NCBI RefSeq assembly: GCF_002964705.1
Contig: NZ_PQCD01000049.1
Location: forward strand, 308,538 to 341,819
Direction of reading: 5' to 3'
Origin: Pseudoalteromonas sp. T1lg75
GTDB lineage: Bacteria; Pseudomonadota; Gammaproteobacteria; Enterobacterales; Alteromonadaceae
DNA: 33,282 nucleotides
Below are positions 1-9,504 of the stretch, one piece after another. The translations under genes were made by a program, and so were the position numbers. Under the pieces are notes generated by a model. The model was not told the DNA's origin and searched no databases. It worked only from the letters and a program-made list of their open reading frames with translations. Numbering within the stretch: position 1 is the stretch's first letter; each line of letters opens with the position of its first letter.

Positions 1-26
1 AAAATAACAAAGGTCAACAGACCCTA
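1..26. mobile_element. Terminal end of a MITE-like element (partial, cut by window edge)
   Basis: The bases CAAAGGTCAACAGACCCTA match the reverse complement of the left end of the complete element at 12583-12931 over about 20 bases. The end sits 13 bases before the ATG of the DUF819 gene and finishes in a TA dinucleotide, as the other copy does. Only the terminus lies in the window, so the rest of this copy is inferred. Confidence 0.7.
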
Positions 27-39
27 ATAAGGAATCATT

Positions 40-2158
<2,119 letters not shown>

Positions 2159-2169
2159 GTAGCTTAGGG

Positions 2170-3054
2170 TTATTTGAGTACTTTAGAGCCAGCCATTGTT
2201 GCTGGCTTTTTTGTCAGTATATGTTGCTCATAACTGGCGTTAAAATTTTCGAAGTAGTGGCCCAGCCAGCGCTCCTGATGCTGGCGATAGTCAAGGCTTG
2301 GCAAAATCTCCTCAGTGAGGATGGGGTTGATCACCTCGAGGACGTCCTTAGCGAAGTCGTTATTTGCCTTTTCGGCACAGCCGATGGCGCCGTTTACCAG
2401 CTCATCCATCACGCCACTGATATTGGTGGTCGCAAGCACCTTGGCTGCACTGATGTCATTGTAATAGTCGGCGACAAAGGGATAGTCGATGCCATAGTCT
2501 ATGCGCTTATTGTGCAACATGTCGCCGAGGGCGGCGGCCTGATCTTGACCACGATAATTCAGGGTGATGGCCTGTCGGGTTTGAATATTCTCTTTGAGTA
2601 GCTCAATGGCATCGCTGTATTTACGTGCCACACTTTGCCCGTAGCGCAATGCCGGGTCGGCAAACAGCGAGTGCAGACTAATCGGGTTACCATGGGCACG
2701 CGTTAAGGTTTGTTGTTGCTCCGTGGTAGTGATCACCCTAAGCGGCGGGTAGATTTGCGTTGGCAGCGAGTAACGCACCAGGGCGCTGTTGGCGCGCTTA
2801 ATCATGCAGGGGTGGCATACAGCCTTGCCGTCTTGCAAAGCTTGGCGAATACGGGCCTGGGGCACACGCTGACGGCGATGTTCGAATTGTGGTGTGCGCT
2901 TGATCACTTCATCGACCACGCGATCACACACCCCATCAATCGGGCTGTCATCTGGCATGCTAAAGGGTGGCGCGTCTAACAACAGCCAGGTAATGCTCTG
3001 TTTGGCAAGGGCGGCTGGGCTGAATAGGAATAAGACAACTAACAACAACTTCAT
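2170..3054 (-). CDS. Periplasmic solute-binding-like protein (TIGR02285-type)
   Basis: This 294-residue protein begins with a clear signal peptide, MKLLLVVLFLFSPAALA, with cleavage predicted before KQS, so it is probably periplasmic. The mature part has the look of the SBP_bac_3-like proteins grouped as TIGR02285: an opening WLLLDAPPF, a conserved Cys pair in CHPCMIKR near residue 83, and PSLDYRQHQERW near the C-terminus. Its ligand is unknown. It is monocistronic and convergent with kdsA, and its start is divergent from gcvA across a 210-base region holding the 33-bp repeats. Family assignment is by overall pattern rather than catalytic residues, because none are expected. Confidence 0.7.
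   Translation of the reverse strand: MKLLLVVLFLFSPAALAKQSITWLLLDAPPFSMPDDSPIDGVCDRVVDEVIKRTPQFEHRRQRVPQARIRQALQDGKAVCHPCMIKRANSALVRYSLPTQIYPPLRVITTTEQQQTLTRAHGNPISLHSLFADPALRYGQSVARKYSDAIELLKENIQTRQAITLNYRGQDQAAALGDMLHNKRIDYGIDYPFVADYYNDISAAKVLATTNISGVMDELVNGAIGCAEKANNDFAKDVLEVINPILTEEILPSLDYRQHQERWLGHYFENFNASYEQHILTKKPATMAGSKVLK
2187..2212 (+). terminator. Rho-independent terminator of kdsA
   Basis: The hairpin AGCCAGC-CATTGTT-GCTGGCT is followed by a run of T residues on the plus strand, about 30 bases after the kdsA stop. It lies inside the last codons of the convergent gene at 2170-3054, so one sequence both encodes that protein's C-terminus and stops kdsA transcription. Confidence 0.85.
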
Positions 3055-3117
3055 AAGCTCAGAGTACGGGGAACTAAGACCATAATCTAGTATTAATTTT
3101 CATTTGGTTAACATGAG

Positions 3118-3225
3118 GGCCTGTGTCGTGCACTAAATTGGCATCTTGAAGGCCTTTGTCGTGCACTAAATTGGCATCTTGAAGGCCTTTGTCGTGCACT
3201 AAATTGGCATCTTGAAGGCCTTTGT
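3118..3225. repeat. Three tandem 33-bp direct repeats upstream of gcvA
   Basis: Units run 3118-3150, 3151-3183 and 3184-3216, followed by 9 bases of a fourth. They are identical except for one base in the first unit. Each contains GTCGTGCACTAAATTGGCA, with the GTGCAC palindrome and TTGGCA. The TTGGCA of the last unit is positioned as the -35 hexamer of the gcvA promoter. The exactness of the copies points to recent duplication or strong selection. Confidence 0.95.
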
Positions 3226-3232
3226 ATATAAT
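3204..3232 (+). promoter_or_regulatory. Predicted sigma-70 promoter of the gcvA operon
   Basis: TTGGCA and TATAAT are separated by exactly 17 bases. The -35 element is the last 33-bp repeat's TTGGCA. Transcription would begin near 3239, leaving a leader of about 26 bases with no obvious Shine-Dalgarno. CTAAT, the pentamer reported in E. coli GcvA sites, occurs in the leader at about 3251, which would fit autoregulation. Confidence 0.7.
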
Positions 3233-3264
3233 CAGTTCAAATTAAAAAAACTAATCTATCAGCA

Positions 3265-4164
3265 ATGGCTCGGCGACTTCCTCCTCTTAATTCACTCAAG
3301 GCTTTCGAAGCCGCGGCAAGGCACTTAAGCTTTACCAAGGCCGCGGAAGAACTTTATGTTACCCAGGCCGCGGTGAGTCATCAGATCAAAACCCTAGAAG
3401 AGCATCTCGGCTTAAAATTATTTTTACGTAAGAACCGCTCCTTGTTATTGACCGAGGAAGGCCAGGGCTATTTTCTCGACATTAAAGAGATCTTCTCACA
3501 GCTGGATGACGCCACCGAAAGACTTCTGGCTCGCGGTGCCAAGGGCTCTTTGACCGTAAGCCTGACCCCGAGCTTTGCGATTCAATGGCTGGTTCCGCGC
3601 TTAAGCCTGTTTAACGAGCAGCACCCGGACATCGATGTGCGAATTAAGGCGCAGGATCAGGATGAAAACTCCCTGCAAGATGATGTGGATGTGGCGATTT
3701 ATTATGGCCGCGGTCATTGGAGCGGGGTGGAAACCCACAAACTGCATACCGAGTATTTGGTGCCGCTGTGCAGCCCCATGTTGCTGACCGGGCCCAAACC
3801 CCTGAACGAGCCGCAGGATTTGCAAAATCATACCCTGCTGCATGATACCACCCGTCGTCCCTGGAAGGTGTGGATGAAAACCGCCGGGGTGCGTAATGTG
3901 CAGGTGAATCAGGGACCGATTTTTTCCCACTCGTCCATGGCCATGCAAGCGGCCGCCCATGGTCAGGGAGTGGCACTGGGGAACTTGGTGCTGGCGAAAC
4001 CGGAAATTGATGCCGGACGTTTGATCGTGCCCTTTAATCACAGCTTGGAAAGTAAAAATGCCTATTACCTGGTGTTTCGTGAGTCGCAATCCGAGCTGGG
4101 TAAAATCGTGTCCTTCAAAGAATGGATGTTAGGCTTGGTAGAAAAAGAGCAGGAACAACTATAA
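3265..4164 (+). CDS. gcvA: LysR-family regulator, GcvA type
   Basis: In E. coli GcvA controls the glycine cleavage operon gcvTHP and the small RNA gcvB. This 299-residue protein opens with RLPPLNSLKAFEAAARHLSF, the hallmark of the GcvA subgroup, followed by the winged helix-turn-helix TKAAEELYVTQAAVSHQIK at about residues 24-42. A LysR substrate-binding domain follows from about residue 90. The context supports the name: in E. coli gcvA is followed by ygdD and rlmM, as here apart from one extra hydrolase gene. The stop codon is immediately followed by the next ATG, so translation is coupled. Other GcvA-like paralogues control unrelated genes, so the exact regulon is inferred. The start has no strong ribosome-binding site. 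Confidence 0.85.
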   Translation: MARRLPPLNSLKAFEAAARHLSFTKAAEELYVTQAAVSHQIKTLEEHLGLKLFLRKNRSLLLTEEGQGYFLDIKEIFSQLDDATERLLARGAKGSLTVSLTPSFAIQWLVPRLSLFNEQHPDIDVRIKAQDQDENSLQDDVDVAIYYGRGHWSGVETHKLHTEYLVPLCSPMLLTGPKPLNEPQDLQNHTLLHDTTRRPWKVWMKTAGVRNVQVNQGPIFSHSSMAMQAAAHGQGVALGNLVLAKPEIDAGRLIVPFNHSLESKNAYYLVFRESQSELGKIVSFKEWMLGLVEKEQEQL

Positions 4165-4791
4165 ATGCAGTGGTTTAATGCAGAGCAGCCGATTGCTCAA
4201 TTTATTTTTGCCCATGGCGCCGGCGCCGGCATGGACAGTGAGTTTATGCAGGAATTAGCGCGCTTAATGGCGGCGCAGGGCATTAGCGTTGGCTTGTTTG
4301 ATTTTCCCTATATGCAAAAAGCCAAGGCCGAGAGCAAGCGTCGTCCGCCGGATCGTGCCGATAAGCTGTTGGCCTGTTTTAATGAGCAACTGACACAGCG
4401 GCAAGAGGCCTTGCCCGTGTTTATCGGCGGCAAATCCATGGGCGGGCGCATGGCCAGTATGCTGGTGGCCCAAGCCGAGGGGGCCAATGCTGAGGTACGT
4501 GGAGTGATTGCCTTTGGCTATCCGTTTCATCCTCCAGGTAAGAAAGACAAACTCAGGGTTGCCCACTTTGGCGATATTAAGGTGCCGTTTTGTGTTATTC
4601 AGGGAGAGCGGGATACCTTTGGCAAGCGCGATGAGTTGAGTCAGCTGGCCGACACCCGGCCGGCACAAATTCATTGGCTCAGTGACGGCGATCACTCCTT
4701 GGTGCCGCGTAAAAAAAGTGGTTATACCCAAGAGGGTAATTGGCAACAGGCGGCAGAGATTGCCGTAAACTTCATTAAGGAGCAGCTATGA
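4165..4791 (+). CDS. Alpha/beta hydrolase of the COG3571/TEX30-like family
   Basis: This 208-residue cytoplasmic protein has an alpha/beta-hydrolase layout. The segment FAHGAGAGMDSEFM near residue 14 would form the oxyanion-side loop, GKSMGG at about 90-95 is the nucleophile elbow with Ser92, an Asp in QGERDTFG near 150 is the candidate acid, and DGDHSL near 174 supplies the catalytic His. The set matches the small KANL3/TEX30-like hydrolases, whose substrate is unknown. Its ATG follows the gcvA stop directly, and its own stop overlaps the ygdD start in ATGA. It is therefore firmly embedded in the gcvA-ygdD-rlmM operon, from which it is absent in E. coli. Confidence 0.8.
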   Translation: MQWFNAEQPIAQFIFAHGAGAGMDSEFMQELARLMAAQGISVGLFDFPYMQKAKAESKRRPPDRADKLLACFNEQLTQRQEALPVFIGGKSMGGRMASMLVAQAEGANAEVRGVIAFGYPFHPPGKKDKLRVAHFGDIKVPFCVIQGERDTFGKRDELSQLADTRPAQIHWLSDGDHSLVPRKKSGYTQEGNWQQAAEIAVNFIKEQL

Positions 4792-5153
4792 GTCAGTTAT
4801 TTTTGGTGCTGGGCGCGATTTTCGCCGGGCTCGGTGTTATACTCGGCGCCTTTGCCGCTCATGGCCTAAAAAGTCGGCTCTCGGAGTACGCTATTGGCGT
4901 CTTTCAAACCGGGGTTGAATACCAGATGTATCATGCACTTGGGCTTATTTTAATCGGTGTGCTGGGTAAACTCGGTATGCATTTTAATATCAGCGGCTAC
5001 TTTATACTTGCCGGCATCCTATTATTTAGTGGCAGCCTGTACGCTTTGGCCCTCACCGGCATTAAGTGGTTCGGCCCTATTACTCCCTTGGGCGGCCTGT
5101 GTTTTATTGTCGCCTGGGCGGCGATGGTTATTAAACTTTTACAAATGAAATAA
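4788..5153 (+). CDS. ygdD: DUF423 inner-membrane protein (YgdD)
   Basis: This 121-residue protein has four predicted membrane helices and the DUF423 signature GAFAAHGL near residue 20 with FQTGVEYQMYHALGL near 42. Biochemical function is unknown for the family. It overlaps the preceding hydrolase by four bases and is followed nine bases after its stop by rlmM, the same ygdD-rlmM adjacency as in E. coli, which makes the orthology convincing. Confidence 0.92.
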   Translation: MSQLFLVLGAIFAGLGVILGAFAAHGLKSRLSEYAIGVFQTGVEYQMYHALGLILIGVLGKLGMHFNISGYFILAGILLFSGSLYALALTGIKWFGPITPLGGLCFIVAWAAMVIKLLQMK

Positions 5154-5162
5154 GTCATTACC

Positions 5163-6248
5163 ATGTCCTGTATCGTTATTTATTGTCGCGCCGGTTTCGA
5201 AAACGACGCTGCCGCAGAGATCACTCACCACGCCAGCAACTTAGGTGTGGGCGGTTATGTTAAGACGAAGCCGAATTCGGCCTTGGTGGCATATCATTGC
5301 TATAGCCATGATGAAGCCGAATACCTGATCAAGAAGATCCCGTTTAAGGACATGATCTTTGCTCGCCAGTGGTTTATTGGCACGCAAGTGGCAAAAATGC
5401 CTATCGATGACCGTGTCGGTAGCATTTGTGAGGTTGCCAAGTCATTCCCACTGTGTGGTGAACTGCGCGTGGAAACCTGTGATACCAACGAGGGCAAAGA
5501 GCTTTCTAAGTTTTGTAAAAAGATCAGCAACCCCTTGGCCAAAGCATTAGAGGGTCAGGAAACCCTGCTGCGCCAGCAGGTTAAAAATCGCCCGACTCTG
5601 CATGTGCTGTTTATCGCCAGCGATACAGCTTATGTGGGCTATTCATTCAGCTTTAACAACTCGCCTTTATACATGGGTATTCCGCGTCTTCGCCACCCTA
5701 AAGATGCGCCGAGTCGTTCAACCCTTAAGCTGGATGAAGCCTTTATGATGTTTGTGCCTGAAGACGAGCGCGAAGAGCGTGTGGCTTCGGGTATGAAGGC
5801 GGTGGACCTAGGCGCTTGCCCGGGTGGCTGGACCTATCAATTGGTGCGCCGTGGCATGTTTGTGCAGGCCATAGACAATGGCCCCATGGATCAGGCATTG
5901 ATGGATAGTGGTCAGGTGAAACACTACCGTGAAGACGGCTTTAAATTCCGTCCGGAGCGTCGTAATATCAACTGGTTGGTGTGCGACATGGTGGAAAAAC
6001 CAAGCCGCGTTACCGAGCTAATGATTGACTGGGCGGTGAACGGTTTTGCGAAGGAGTTGATTTTCAACCTTAAGCTGCCGATGAAAAAGCGCTTTGATAC
6101 TGTGTATGAGAACCTCCAGCGCATTCGCGACGAGCTGCATGAGTATGGCGTAAAATACAACCTGCAGGCTAAGCACCTGTATCACGACCGTGAAGAGGTT
6201 ACGGTACATCTGCAAGTGCTACGTGTACCGCAAAACGTCTTTAGCTAA
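5163..6248 (+). CDS. rlmM: 23S rRNA (cytidine-2'-O)-methyltransferase RlmM
   Basis: RlmM methylates the ribose of C2498 in 23S rRNA using S-adenosylmethionine. The 361-residue length matches the family. The N-terminal THUMP-like half begins SCIVIYCRAGFENDAAAEI, and the Rossmann methyltransferase half contains the SAM motif VDLGACPGGWTYQLV at about 214-228. Further family blocks are DNGPMD near 238, WLVCDMVEKP near 273 and NLKLPMKKR near 300. It is the last gene of the gcvA-led operon and is closed by a strong terminator shared with the convergent VanZ-like gene. Confidence 0.97.
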   Translation: MSCIVIYCRAGFENDAAAEITHHASNLGVGGYVKTKPNSALVAYHCYSHDEAEYLIKKIPFKDMIFARQWFIGTQVAKMPIDDRVGSICEVAKSFPLCGELRVETCDTNEGKELSKFCKKISNPLAKALEGQETLLRQQVKNRPTLHVLFIASDTAYVGYSFSFNNSPLYMGIPRLRHPKDAPSRSTLKLDEAFMMFVPEDEREERVASGMKAVDLGACPGGWTYQLVRRGMFVQAIDNGPMDQALMDSGQVKHYREDGFKFRPERRNINWLVCDMVEKPSRVTELMIDWAVNGFAKELIFNLKLPMKKRFDTVYENLQRIRDELHEYGVKYNLQAKHLYHDREEVTVHLQVLRVPQNVFS

Positions 6249-6257
6249 CTGATAAAA

Positions 6258-6285
6258 AAGCCAGAGATTAACTCTGGCTTTTTTT
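6258..6285. terminator. Bidirectional terminator between rlmM and the VanZ-like gene
   Basis: The stem AAGCCAGAG / CTCTGGCTT encloses the loop ATTAA. It has a T-run on the plus side and an A-run (a T-run on the minus strand) on the other, so it can stop both convergent transcripts. It overlaps the stop codon region of the minus-strand gene. Confidence 0.88.
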
Positions 6286-6675
6286 GTATTGCTTGACCAA
6301 GAGGTTAACTAGATAACTGGCCGCGACTATGCCTAAAACGTCGGCGGTTAAATCCACCAGATCAAAGGTACGGCTGGCAATAAAGGCCTGGCTTATCTCC
6401 TCGCACAGAGCAAAGACAAAAACGACCAAGGCACCCCAATACACTTTTACTCTACCAAGGCGCCAGCACGCGGCTTTTAAGGCCAGGCTCACCAGCAAGG
6501 TAGCGGTGCCAAAGAGCACGAAGTGGCCCAGCTTATCGCCATAGGGCAGTGCTCTGACCAAATCAAAGAAGACACTCGTCTGTGCGGTGTTGGCAAGGTA
6601 GATAATCCATCCCAAAAACGCAAAAAAACCGAGCGCCAACAGCATCAGCGTCCATTGCCAGGTTCTTTGCATCAT
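6268..6675 (-). CDS. VanZ-like family membrane protein
   Basis: This 135-residue protein has about four membrane segments. It shows the VanZ-like motif series GDKLGHFVLFG near residue 46, an EEISQ near 91 and RTFDLVDLTADVLG near 101-114, where charged residues lie inside or next to helices. The family is named after a teicoplanin-resistance accessory protein, but most bacterial members, including short ones like this, have no known activity. Its ATG overlaps the TAA of cysZ (TAATG), so it is translated with cysZ. A second Met directly follows the first and could equally be the start. Confidence 0.8.
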   Translation of the reverse strand: MMQRTWQWTLMLLALGFFAFLGWIIYLANTAQTSVFFDLVRALPYGDKLGHFVLFGTATLLVSLALKAACWRLGRVKVYWGALVVFVFALCEEISQAFIASRTFDLVDLTADVLGIVAASYLVNLLVKQYKKSQS

Positions 6676-7406
6676 TATTGCCCGCGATAATTGTTACGGT
6701 AATTCTCCACCCACAACTTGGTGGCGCCACACACGGCCACCGGCATCACTATCATGTTGAGGATGGGGATCATGGCACAGAGCATCACACCGGCGCCAAA
6801 GCCGTAGGAGAGCCCCCGATGCGCATTTAAGTCGCGCTTCATATCGCCAAAGCTTACCTTGTGGTTATCGAAGGCGTAATCCTTATATTGAATGGCGAAC
6901 ATCCAGCAGGTAAACAGCGCCCAGATGATCTGCCCAATTACCGGCAGGAACCACATAAGGATAAAAAAGCCGATGGCGCGGGGCAGGTAATAACAGAGCT
7001 TGGTCCATTCTCGGCCAAGCATGCGTGGCACATCACGCATGGTATCAAGCAGGCCATCGTCGTTGATGCGCTGTCCAGTTAAATGTAATTCCACTTTCTC
7101 CGCCAAAATGCCGTTAAAGGGGGCGGCGATAAAGTTGGTGATCACGGTGAAAATCATCGAGTAGCTAAACAGCACCACCAACAGCGCCAGCGGCCACAGC
7201 AGCCACTCAAGCCAGGACAACCATTCTGGCAGTTGTGTATTAATCCAGGCGAAGGCGTCGGTCAGCCAGCCATAAATAAAAAACAGGGAAGTGCCGAAAA
7301 TCACCAAGTTGATCAACAGGGGGATCAGTACAAAGCGCTTTAGGCCTTTTTCGGTGATCATTGGAAAGCCACTAAAAAAGTATTCGAATCCACGACCTAG
7401 CTGCAT
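6675..7406 (-). CDS. cysZ: Sulfate transporter CysZ
   Basis: CysZ imports sulfate for cysteine synthesis across the inner membrane. The 243-residue protein fits the EI24/CysZ family: the N-terminal GFEYFFSGFPMITEKGLKRF, several helices with TNFIAAPFNGILAEKVE near residue 92, and the C-terminal RGLSYGFGAGVM. A GAGGT ribosome-binding site precedes the ATG. In E. coli cysZ lies beside zipA and ligA. Here it is on the opposite strand and several kilobases away, which suggests insertion of the DUF898 operon, the SpoU gene and smc between formerly close neighbours. A TATACT hexamer about 35 bases upstream is a possible -10, without a good -35. Confidence 0.93.
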   Translation of the reverse strand: MQLGRGFEYFFSGFPMITEKGLKRFVLIPLLINLVIFGTSLFFIYGWLTDAFAWINTQLPEWLSWLEWLLWPLALLVVLFSYSMIFTVITNFIAAPFNGILAEKVELHLTGQRINDDGLLDTMRDVPRMLGREWTKLCYYLPRAIGFFILMWFLPVIGQIIWALFTCWMFAIQYKDYAFDNHKVSFGDMKRDLNAHRGLSYGFGAGVMLCAMIPILNMIVMPVAVCGATKLWVENYRNNYRGQ

Positions 7407-7526
7407 GCTTTACCTCAAAGTGTTACAGGGTTTAGCCAGCAGTATATCTAAGGCGCCGTGAATTTGCAGCGCAAAGTAGTAAACAATTGTTGCAAAAACA
7501 GCAGGCTAGAAGCCATAAAACGGGCA

Positions 7527-7556
7527 ATAAAAAGCCCTGCTAGGCAGGGCGTTTTA
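7527..7556 (-). terminator. Rho-independent terminator after the 639-aa protein gene
   Basis: On the minus strand GCCCTGC-CTA-GCAGGGC is followed by TTTTTATT. The hairpin begins within seven bases of the stop codon of the upstream minus-strand gene and separates that operon from cysZ. Confidence 0.88.
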
Positions 7557-9476
7557 TTAGTTCTTATCTTCGAGCATATCCGCTTCTTGCTGCTGGCGCT
7601 CGCGGTAGGCACCGCCTTGCTCTTCCAGTAGCGTTGGCGTTTCTTGCTGTGAGCGCGACACCTGGTTCATCTTTAAGATGTTCTCGGCGTTTTGCAGATC
7701 TGAGGTATTACTGAAGCCAGCGATGTTTTCACGGGCCTTCAAGAAGCTGTGAATTTCATCGACTATGGTATTGAGCTCTTGTTCGTTCTTCTTCATCGCC
7801 ATGACGTAACGTGGCATTTCAACGTTATCGGCACCGCTGGTGGCGAAGGTGCTTGAGCTGATGCGCGAGCTGATGATCCAGGGCGTGATTGATGACTTGA
7901 TCACCACGTTTTCGCTGCGTGTTGAATCATGGATAGACATACCGGTAGAGATCTTTGACTCGGTGAAGGTACCTTCGGTTTTCAAATACAGCAGCAAAGA
8001 GCTAAATTGCATTTCCGCCCAAAATACATGGCTGAAGTTTTCCAGCATACGACCTATGGTGCTGAAGATTTGCCACATAAAGAAGGTGCTCAGCACGGCC
8101 ACGATCAGGCCAGAAAGATCGCCTAACCAGTTTTGTAGCAGTTCGATATTACCGCGGTTGGCGGCACGGGTGAACTCAGGTAACAGCTCGCTTTGCTGGC
8201 TGATAAAGTGATACAGGCCGATGGCGTCGCCAGCCAGTGAGAAGAATAATAAGGAGCCAATAACCAGACTCAGCTGCGCCGCAAAGGTGCTTACCAAGCG
8301 GGTGATATTAAAGCCCTTGTTACCAGGACGCGGGTTAAATTCAGGCTGAGTTTCAATCAGTAATTCACCGCGGAAATCACCCTTGCTGCTGCTTTGTTCG
8401 TTCAGCACCGGGTCGAAGTCGATATAGGTTCGGTTCGGAATTTCTTTATAGCGGCGGTTGGCCAGTACGATGCTTTCAATATTGATGAAAATCTCGTTCG
8501 GGTGCACCTCTTCTTGCAAGTTAGCACGGTATTCGCTGACCTCGGTGGCCACTTCGTTTTGCTTGCTACGGGCATTGATCAGGTAGAACACCGCCGCACA
8601 GCAAAGCGCACCTAGGAACAACAGGGTAAACAGGCTAGGCCAGGCCGAGAACAGGCTAACCTTTTCTGTTAACTGTGCCCATTGCTCGAGTTCACCCTTG
8701 TGTGGGGCGAAAAACTGATTATAAATCACACCTATTACCACGGGGAAGATCACCGAGAAGGCAATGATTTTAGCCAAAGAGGCGGCGCCTACGTCTTTAA
8801 GGCGTTTCACTCGGTTCAGGCTCACCGCATTGGCGGCACTGCGCCAACATAGCAAGAGGTAAACCAGGATCAGGGCCGAGAATACCGGCACAATAATATG
8901 ACCCGCTTCACCGGCTAAGCCAGAAGATGACACAAAGTAGGTCAGACCGAAAGCAACAAAGGCCAAAATGGTCTGCAGAATAACGCCAATGACTTCTTGC
9001 GCCACGTTACGCATGGGGTAAGGCAAGAAGATCAGCTTAGGTAATACCGAGTGAGCAAAACGACCCACCCAGCCTTTAGGCTCGGTGAAGGTGGCGTTTT
9101 TACGACCCATCAGCATGGACTCCAGAGTTTTTGCCGTATAGGCAAGGGAGCCTTTCTTTTGCTCCAGTACCGCGTTTTCCTGTTCGCTCTTGCTTAGATT
9201 TGGCGCCAAAGAGCTGGGTACCGAGCGGCCAACGAAAAATTTAAAGAGTTGGAAAAGACCGCTACCACAGCGTTTTAAACCTAAGATCATAAGTACCAAG
9301 CCCACTGCCGCATAGGTCCAGGCCGAGATCATATCGGTTTGTGTTAAAGAGGTGACTTTAAAAAGGCTAAATAAACCAATCAAGGTAATAATGGCACCAC
9401 CTGCGGTGCGCATTGTCCCTTCAATTTTAAAGGGGTTAGTTATACCAAGCCCTTTCGAGCCAAAATCATAAGCCAT
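7557..9476 (-). CDS. Unrecognised 639-residue multi-spanning membrane protein
   Basis: I do not recognise this family. The protein opens with a short polar stretch and two helices (about 25-70), then a polar segment to about 150. Four or so helices follow between 160 and 305, then a soluble loop of about 90 residues (about 310-395, including NEIFINIESIVLANRRYKEI), then two further helices near 395-420 and 455-475. A long hydrophilic C-terminus of about 160 residues ends in an acidic, Gln-rich tail. No enzymatic motif is visible. An AAGGA Shine-Dalgarno supports the start. It is the last gene of a three-gene unit after the DUF898 and M48 genes, with a 28-base gap and a strong terminator after it, so it probably works with those membrane proteins. 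Confidence 0.85.
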   Translation of the reverse strand: MAYDFGSKGLGITNPFKIEGTMRTAGGAIITLIGLFSLFKVTSLTQTDMISAWTYAAVGLVLMILGLKRCGSGLFQLFKFFVGRSVPSSLAPNLSKSEQENAVLEQKKGSLAYTAKTLESMLMGRKNATFTEPKGWVGRFAHSVLPKLIFLPYPMRNVAQEVIGVILQTILAFVAFGLTYFVSSSGLAGEAGHIIVPVFSALILVYLLLCWRSAANAVSLNRVKRLKDVGAASLAKIIAFSVIFPVVIGVIYNQFFAPHKGELEQWAQLTEKVSLFSAWPSLFTLLFLGALCCAAVFYLINARSKQNEVATEVSEYRANLQEEVHPNEIFINIESIVLANRRYKEIPNRTYIDFDPVLNEQSSSKGDFRGELLIETQPEFNPRPGNKGFNITRLVSTFAAQLSLVIGSLLFFSLAGDAIGLYHFISQQSELLPEFTRAANRGNIELLQNWLGDLSGLIVAVLSTFFMWQIFSTIGRMLENFSHVFWAEMQFSSLLLYLKTEGTFTESKISTGMSIHDSTRSENVVIKSSITPWIISSRISSSTFATSGADNVEMPRYVMAMKKNEQELNTIVDEIHSFLKARENIAGFSNTSDLQNAENILKMNQVSRSQQETPTLLEEQGGAYRERQQQEADMLEDKN

Positions 9477-9504
9477 GATGATTCCTTGGAGTTAATAGAA
9501 TTTT

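Noticed and set aside
3190..3222. NtrC site and sigma-54 promoter in the 33-bp unit
   Set aside because: GCACTAAATTGG resembles half of an NtrC site and TTGGCA has a GG and a GC 10 bases apart, but the right half-site and the TTGC box do not fit, whereas a sigma-70 promoter fits well.
3118..3225. The 33-bp repeats as a CRISPR array
   Set aside because: Units are directly adjacent without spacers and lie in register with a promoter.
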